From Phragmites australis (Eukaryota > Streptophyta > Magnoliopsida > Poales > Poaceae): a stretch of 64,000 bases of DNA. Numbering within the stretch: the stretch's first letter is position 1; each line of letters starts with the position of its first letter. The notes under the pieces were generated by a model. It was not told the origin of the DNA. It searched no databases and saw only the letters and a program-made list of their open reading frames with translations. Of this stretch, positions 57,101-64,000 are shown piece by piece. Made by a program: the position numbers and the translations under genes. The DNA lies in assembly GCF_958298935.1 (NCBI RefSeq), contig NC_084921.1, forward strand, positions 48,595,001 to 48,659,000. The letters are read 5' to 3'.

Positions 57101-58471
57101 TGTCGGAGGATTAACTCCAGTAGCAGAGATCCCGAGAGACCCCTTTTTAGAGATTCGGTCGGGGGGTGATCCTGAACAAGTTCGTCGGGGAAATAAATGG
57201 GAATGAATGCAACGGCCGGCGGTGGTGGTGTGGCCTAGTGCAAGAAGAAGTAAATGCACCAGAATTTAGACAGGTTCGGGTCGCACGGGGGCGTAATACC
57301 CTACTCCTGTATGGATGCTATAACTGTCCTGAAGAAGTCCCTCAAGGATGTTACTGGTTACAAGGATATTGATCTATCTAAGAACTTCGGACTCCTTTTT
57401 CTTCGGCTGGAACTGAGCTCAGCCTCCCTCACAGTATGTCTCTCGTGCTGTGTTCTTTGCTTGGTCTACGTTTTTTTCTTTTTCCTTACTTTTTTTCCCT
57501 CTCCTTTTCCTATGCTGCCGGCTGCTCTAAGTACACCCGGCCGCGACATGCCCCGGACCGAAGGAGGGGGCTCGAGTTCCGAGGCGCTACAAAATGGAAG
57601 AGGCGTCATCATTTCCTCTGGGTGAAGCGACCGGGGGTGGAAAATACGTTGCACGCCCAGTCATCTGTCACCATAAATGCCCTGGCAACGGACGCCGTGA
57701 AGAGGGCCCACTGGGTAGCCGCAGCGCAACCCGGCATGCCCGCCCTGTCTTGTTCCCCTGCCACAGCAGCACGGCAGACGGAACGCCTTGGTCCCCACGC
57801 CGTTATCCCGAGATGAGTCGGATGGCACGGGACGGGACTCGTGCAATTAATAACCTCACGCCTCTCTGCCAAAACATGGCAGGAACTGGCGCTGAGCGCG
57901 GCGGGAGCAGTTGGAGGCGACAGGCCACGCACGCTCATTAAATGCGGCCTCGGACCTTTGACTAGTTGACACCTCAGCGGTGGGCCCCGCGGGGGCCTTT
58001 TTGGTCATCGGGGCACTGAGTGCTCGGGGGTGCTGTACACCTCCCAGAGCACTCCCTCCCGAGCACTCCTTCTAGTCCTCGGGGAACCGAGTGCTCGGGG
58101 GTATTGTTCACCTCCCCGAGCACTCTCTCCTGATCCCTCGGATACGGATCCTCGGGGAACCGAGTGCTCGGGGCCCGCCGCGCGCAGTCCCGAGTACTCT
58201 CTCCCGGAACTTAGTTCTCCTGGTCGTCGGGGGACTAGGGTGCTCGGGGGTGATCGCACACCTCCCCGAACACTTTCTTCCCGGTACTTGGGCTTCATGG
58301 ATCACCGGGGAACTAGGGTGCTCGGGAGCCTCGGACTGTGGCCCCAAGCTCCTTCTCCCGGGACTTGATCTTTTCTCATCTTGCAGGGGAGACCCCGTGA
58401 GGCGGCGCCATGTGGCGGATGGCTGGCCTGGCCTTGGGATTCGGAGACCCCCGGTTCCTGATACACCGATA
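57101..58471 (+). mobile_element. Solo LTR with 5-bp target duplication
   Basis: Starts TGTCGGAGGATTAACTCC and ends ACACCGATA (canonical CCGACA with C to T). Perfect 5-bp direct repeats CTATT flank it (57096-57100 and 58472-58476). Its 3' third contains GGGGAACCGAGTGCTCGGGG and CTCCCCGAGCACT blocks recurring about every 75-90 bp. The 1,371-bp length, TGTCGG start and lack of internal domains fit a gypsy solo LTR left by unequal recombination. Confidence 0.9.
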
Positions 58472-58479
58472 CTATTGAT

Positions 58480-58597
58480 AATATCTACAAATTTGTAGTT
58501 CAACACTTTTATATTTAAATCTATTTAGATATAAAAAAAATAGCTAATCTAAACGGATTCAAATGTAAAAGTGTTCAACTACAAAATTATAGATACT
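58480..58597. repeat. Imperfect hairpin within the inverted-repeat element
   Basis: Left arm about 58480-58530 and right arm about 58548-58597 are complementary with few mismatches (core TTTGTAGTT(C/G)AACACTTTTA), separated by a short A-rich loop. Confidence 0.75.
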
Positions 58598-58869
58598 ATC
58601 GATACGTACAATTTTCATATAAAGATCATCTCAATCTAAAATAATTTAAGAAAATTTTGATTTTTTCGTTAAATATGATCCGTCGAACACAAGACTTATT
58701 GACAGTTGGTACGTTAATAGTCCTCCACGTACGTGACAAATAGGATGTATTTCGATTATCAATAGGTGGCTAGTTAATAATTGGAGTGCCGACTGACACG
58801 TATTTTTACAAATTTCTTATTTTAAATAATCTTTTTTAATTTTCTAATAAAATAATATTATTTAAAAAG

Positions 58870-59883
58870 TTCCGGCAGGACGAGGGTAGCTCGCAGCTCT
58901 TGCGCCGCTTTAGCGGACGCCCACGCTGCCGGGTGCGAGCGGGCCGCGTGGCCGTCTCCAACAAACAGATCCACCCGAGTGCTGCCAAGTGCCAACTGCC
59001 CAGCCCCTCTCCAACCCGGCGAAACGCGGTGGTGCAAAAGCAGGTGAGCCTTGCAGAATGGCAGCGCTCAGCATGGATCGGCCGAAGAAAAATCCTAGAA
59101 CGTAAATGACACCTGAACAGCACAAAATTTCAGCACATTGAGCATGGAAGAGATTTATGATGCCATGTTACGTTAGTATGAAGCATACTATGACACGGGT
59201 ATACTGAAGGTATACCTCCCTGCAGGGGAATTAGAAATGTCTGACCATCCATTATACTGCGTGTATTTCGCAGCGAGCGGGAAAGTGCATTCAAGCTTCT
59301 CAGATTCTGCCAACTGCCTAGATAACTGAATTTGGTCTTTGGCAATTCCATCATCTTAACCCATTGGTAAATGATACTGTATTTCGTACAGTGTTAATAC
59401 TATATTACAATAAATTATACTTCAGAAGGAAATCTAAGGAAATGTCCTATCCTATACATCGAGTATACACCTCAACAGTTCAAAGGTAACAGCTGAAATT
59501 GTGCAAGAAATGAAATTTCCGACACCAGCAGGGGCACAAAACTCACAAAAATGATTCATACGAGTACAGCTATACAAAATTCCTGTTTATCAGCATTTGG
59601 ACCCCTAACCATCACAAACAGAACATAATTCAAGAGAATGGAACTGTCAGCTTGTTTATCAACGCTGTCCATCTATGCTTTTACTGTGTCGTCCCCGAAA
59701 CGGGTTAACAAGTTAGACGACTGGTACCTCCTAAAATGTTCGAATCGAGACCAACCTATAGCATCGGCACCAAAATGAAAAGCTGCAGTCACAATAGAAG
59801 AGCAGACGACTGCAACATTGCTTGTTGGCAAGAACGATTCTCAGGTGCATATAGTACCTGCAGGGAGTGAGCATTGCGTGCAT
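58870..59883. other. Intergenic and 3' UTR side of the RNR1-like gene
   Basis: GC-rich for the first 230 bp, then AT-rich. Open frames at 58836-59125 have no recognisable domain. The right half should be the 3' UTR of the minus-strand exonuclease gene. Confidence 0.4.
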
Positions 59884-62800
59884 TTACTCCTCAGTATCCT
59901 GTATAACCTCACTGACTGATAAGATATCGTCACGTGGATGAGCTGTTTCGACAGCGACAGTAACTTCATCTCCCACTTTCCCACGTGAAACAACTGTTGT
60001 AACTTGGATCCCAACCTGTCAGTGGCATTAGCCATTAGCATTGGAAGAATCATACTCGTGAGAAAGATAGAGAGGGAGATGGAAACCAAATGGAGACAGT
60101 TATTCCCTCTGGTTCGCAATACAAGTCAAAGTAACAGAACTGATGGCTGATTAGGCTAGCGAAGGGATACAGTTAACCAATTGTCACTGCAAGTAATAAC
60201 TTATTTTCTCCAGAATTGCCCAGAAGCTCTGGAACTCACTAAAGGAGATAGCATCCAAGCTGATTCTAGGACTCAACCCGGATGGGGTCAACAAGGCTCC
60301 CCACTAACCATCCACAGGTTGGATCTCTCAAGTAGTACTCGAATTGGCTGTCTTCATTTAATTCTAATGGGAGAAAGGTGTCATTTCATTTTCTTTAGCC
60401 AGTTTGGATAAGTTTGACTAGAATTACTTTAAATGTTTAAGTAGTTATAAAAACCAATGGATAAAATCCGTACAGTCAGAAAAAGACTGAACTAGATACG
60501 GTAGTATTGGTTCAATTCTGTACAATTAGCTCAGTAGACCGACTGACTACCACTTTGTGGATATACCATGCCTCCCCTTCCACAGCATGTGTTTTTGGTG
60601 ACCCATTCAGAAGGTAGAACCAAGTTTCCTTCTTTTATTTAAAAAGGAAAGGAATCAAGTTGTTTTGTACCCCCTACCAATTTGCCTGAAACCGTCAGGA
60701 ACCAGGTTCTTGGAATAAATGAAAAGATCATGAACCAGTCAGAAGCAGCATAGATCATCTGGGATCAACCAGAACCGGTAAATAATCAGAGCAATTTAGG
60801 ACTAATAGGAGTTAATCAGAACATATGCACACATACTACAGCTACTGCTCCAAATACTATCATGATGAAAGCAAAGACAGTATTATATGAAAATCTGCAT
60901 CACCAAATAAAAATTTATTATAAGGAGAATGTTGATCTACCTCCACCAAAAGCAGAACTGCCATACGATCCTTGACAAACTTAAGAATCAGTGCTTTGTA
61001 CTTCCTCCCCTTTGGTTGTCTCCTCAAATGTTCCAACAACCAATACCGTAAGCTGTTGCTATGAAGCCTCCTAGCTACTTTAACATGCATACTCGCAATA
61101 AATGTCATTCCTTCTAGGTCACCAGCTGAATATGGTGGAGAATCACCTCTGAGAAAAGCTTTTACCTACAAGTTAATTCTCCATCAGTATTCAAAAATAA
61201 GTTGACCGTAGATATATTCTTTGGATCAAGGTGCAATGATAAAATTACGAGAAATTGATAACACAATAAGAAAGTTAGGAACCTTAAATACGAATGCATA
61301 ATTTCCAAATTTCTTGAATGCTATAAAACTTTTCCCGGTCCATGAGAATAATATAGGCGTATTTACCTGATAATGAGCTAGCAGATCAACATATCTTCGA
61401 ATAGGAGAGGTGAACTGCACGTATCCAGGAATGCCAAGTACACCATGCGGTACAGGTTTTTTAAAATCCATTTCTGCGGCACGGAGCACACCGATATTGG
61501 CAAAGCTCCTCACAGGCCCTTCAGGTAGATGAGAAAACGCTGACACTGACGTGTTAGACTGAGGGTGACCTCTGTATGGCAATGGGAGATTGTTGTCAGA
61601 ACCAAAAGTAGCCACTGCCTCGCCACAAAGTATCATCATCTCAGATACAAGCTGCATTGATGGATTGGCTTGGTCCTCAACATACAGATTAATATTTGGT
61701 TCAGGATCATCAGGATTTGACACCTTGATACGTGGCTCTATCATCGCAGTGTCTATTGAACCCTGCAGACTTCTGAGTGTCAACTTTATGAAGTAATCAT
61801 CAGGTGGTCTCCGGAAATGGAAAGTTTTGCTAAGTGGCATACAGACTGAAGTGAAAACTGAAAAAAGAAAATAAGTATCGCCAATGGACAATGGAAAATG
61901 CCAGCCCAACTTCAAGGGATTTACTTTCTAATATACCAAGAAAATTTTGGTTTGTTTTTCTAATATACCCAGTCCTCTGATGAAATGTGCTAGAGTAAAT
62001 TTGGTTTGTTTTTCTTGAAGAAAAAAGCAGATTTAAGTCGAGGGAGATGTGTTAACATTATTGATGTCATGCTAATGGTTCTTGTCATTCCAGGAATCTA
62101 TAAGTACAGTGTGTCGTGCTTTCATTTGCAAATCAGAGTGACTTGTGCATGGATGAATTATAGACCAGCAAATAGCAAAGAAAAATTAGCACCTACCTGG
62201 CTACGACGCCACTGTCCACGAATGGAAGCAGCTTCTTGAAGAATCCTTAGTTCTTCCTCCTCTTCCAGGTTCATGTAAAGCAATTCAGTTGCACTCTCAT
62301 ATGTCAACATGTAGGTAGGTTTGATGACTGAATTCTCTATAGTATATTCTGCAATACTATGCACATAACAAATGGAATGTCAATGAATTCACTATGCTCT
62401 TATGAAATTCCTTTTTTTTTAAAGGCAATCTCAAAGAAAACAGGAAATAAAAGAACTGGTTCAAAGTTAGAAATCAGCAAGGGAAATAGTGGAATATTAC
62501 CTCCCATCAGGATGTAAAATCACAGATACGCTTACAGATTTGCATTCTTTACCCTGCTGCAAGCTCATAGCATTCATGGCAAGCCTCTCTGGGAACATCG
62601 GAAAGGTAGCAGTTGGTAGAAAGATAGAGGTTCCTCTGTGCATTGCTTCCCTGTGGGCAAGAAACATGGTTTTCTAACAAATATAAGATGCTAATGATAG
62701 AAAGGCTAGAACGGGAGATGCAACAATGACCTATCGATGATGCTCCGGGGTTTAATCAAGCACGTTGGGTCAGCAACATGTATCCAGACCTTTATCCTAC

Positions 62801-64000
62801 CATCAGGTAGTCTAGTTGCGCTCAATGCATCATCAAGCTGAGTCACCAAGAATTTGCAATGTTATATGGATTTATTTGTGGGAACTAACGCTAAATACAT
62901 CGTTCATTCTCTGTGGAAAGATGTAATAGCAGAAGAAACAGAAACATACTTCATCAGCCTCATCTACATCAATGGCGTACACTTTCAAAGTTGAAAGATC
63001 CTTCCTGATATGCTGAAAAGAGAAAATACGAGAGATGTAGAAATGTATATACACATATAAAGAGTGTCAGCATCTGGTAGTAACTAAATACCATGTCTGA
63101 ATCAGGGCAGTCCGCCAGAAGCTCCTCAGCAGCTGACAAAACTTCCTCATTGTACCTGATACGAACATCATACCTGAAAATATCGAGATTGACATGCACA
63201 GGGAAGTATCCAACATTTATAAGGAGCTTTAGAGCAGCTGATGACGTCCTTGTGAACCCCATAGCTTTGAGAATCTGCCATTACATTAAAAACCATGTTG
63301 GCAAACATAAAGAAGGGAAAACTTAACAATTTCCTTCAATAAAGAACGATGTTAGATTAAACAATGTTTCGAGTAAGAACTTTAGTAAAGGACCTGATAC
63401 TTAACAAGCTAATTTTATGATAAATAAGGTTTTCAGAAATCCAAAAGACCAACAATAGTGTAAACAAACTCCAGACTTAAGTACAATATTGTGCATGGCA
63501 AAATAATGATAGTGGAATATGATATGTTACATTTCCTGCTAGTCTTCTTTGCCCATCGTCACATGCATCAACTGTGTATGCCTGAAGAGCCTCAATTTTT
63601 TTCCTGACTTTCTCTTCCATCAACCATGAATCTTTAGGAGGCTTGGAGTCCAGAGGTAATGCTTTGGCAGACTTGAGTAAGTGGACAAATTCTTCCAGTT
63701 CCTTCTCAGCTGCCTCTTTAGCAAGTTTCCGTCGTAGAAGTTCCTCTACCTACTACCAGATAAAAAAATATAAGTCTACCAGCCAATACAACAATGCAGG
63801 AATTAATTGCAGAAATTAATCAACAAGAGTAATTTAAGGAAATGTGCAGTTGCCAAATATACATAAATCAAATATTTATTTGACAAAACATGCCAGATTA
63901 CAATGTCAAATGTCATATAGCACTCAATTGTGAAGCTTGACGAAAAACATGAGAACAAACACAGTGGGCTCAAAAAAATGTTCTTCCAAGGAGCAAAGAT
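59884..64000 (-). CDS. RNR1: Organellar RNase II/R-type 3'-5' exoribonuclease, RNR1-like, 3' part
   Basis: Nine exons in transcription order: 63531-63749, 63092-63274, 62950-63012, 62731-62837, 62501-62650, 62197-62356, 61367-61762, 60941-61165, 59884-60015. All GT-AG and in frame, giving 544 residues to the stop. The 5' end lies beyond the right edge, perhaps 250 residues if the length is like Arabidopsis RNR1. The first exons encode a Lys/Glu-rich linker. VYAIDVDEADE/LDDALSATRL is the RNB metal-binding site with its four Asp residues, and VWIHVADPT follows. Further on are MFPERLAMNAMSL, LVSEMMILCGE and the HGVLGIPGYVQFTSPIRRYVDL block typical of the RNB end. An S1-like C terminus closes it. 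RNR1 matures 3' ends of rRNA and degrades RNA in chloroplasts and mitochondria. Confidence 0.94.

Larger units (their letters stand above)
56803..58869. mobile_element. Long inverted-repeat element interrupted by a solo LTR
   Basis: The left end (TTTTTTAAAAAGAAATAATA near 56803) and the complement of the right end (CTTTTTAAATAATATTATTT near 58869) match. They continue as AATATTATTTTATTA-AAAAATTG, then AGTGTCAGT(T/C)G(A/G)CACT and further blocks inward for about 290 bp. Without the solo LTR the element is about 690 bp, AT-rich and non-coding. Flanking sequence on both sides is GC-rich. I could not settle a target duplication. Confidence 0.65.

Noticed and set aside
1..64000. CRISPR arrays, operons, riboswitches, prokaryotic insertion sequences, tRNA or rRNA genes
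   Set aside because: None seen. The tandem repeats present have two copies only or are microsatellites, and the gene structures are nuclear eukaryotic. tRNA genes were judged by eye only, so a tRNAscan run would be needed to exclude them fully.

Overview
This is plant nuclear DNA, and almost certainly a grass (Poaceae, probably a panicoid). The genes are intron-rich with plant-type GT-AG splice sites. First exons are very GC-rich while introns and 3' parts are AT-rich, a typical grass gradient. The spaces between genes are packed with MITEs and LTR-retrotransposon pieces. I cannot name the species.

Layout from left to right: a fold-back element; a C2H2 zinc-finger repressor gene of the ZAT type (minus, 1.3-1.8 kb); a MITE, a decayed copia reverse transcriptase and other repeat debris (2.8-6.8 kb); a three-exon ENTH-domain gene (plus, 8.0-8.9 kb); an intronless fasciclin-like arabinogalactan protein matching FLA4/SOS5 (minus, 13.1-14.4 kb); a complete ten-exon GDP-fucose O-fucosyltransferase-like gene (minus, 16.4-20.9 kb); and an intronless plant gene of unknown function (minus, 24.4-25.1 kb). 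Then come a fresh 116-bp tandem duplication, LTR-like and hAT remnants, a Mutator-type MITE with a perfect 9-bp target duplication, and a P-class PPR gene broken by two frameshifts (plus, 29.3-30.5 kb). After more LTR-like sequence and two Stowaway-type MITEs there is a complete seven-exon three-repeat MYB gene, MYB3R (plus, 36.6-43.0 kb). A nine-exon cytosolic triosephosphate isomerase follows; it keeps its introns but has two frameshifts and two premature stops (plus, 44.9-48.0 kb).

From 48.3 to 54.1 kb lies a nested insertion: a 5.1-kb Ty3/gypsy-type element with 5-bp target duplications sits inside a short hAT-type element with 8-bp target duplications. The only recognisable coding remnant inside the retroelement runs antisense to its LTRs. 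Next are a four-exon single-C2-domain gene like the elicitor-responsive/16-kDa phloem proteins (plus, 55.5-56.4 kb), a solo LTR nested in another inverted-repeat element (56.8-58.9 kb), and the 3' nine coding exons of an organellar RNase II/R exonuclease like RNR1 (minus, 59.9 kb to beyond the right edge).

The genes form no operon or evident joint pathway; this is an ordinary gene-island-plus-transposon stretch. I found no convincing new biological system. The best points for a second look are the two dated nested insertions, the antisense ORF in the retroelement, the TPI and PPR breaks, a CT microsatellite starting inside a 5' splice site, and a minimal uORF whose stop overlaps the MYB3R start codon. 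All exon boundaries were set by hand from GT-AG sites, reading-frame continuity and remembered family conservation; no search was run.
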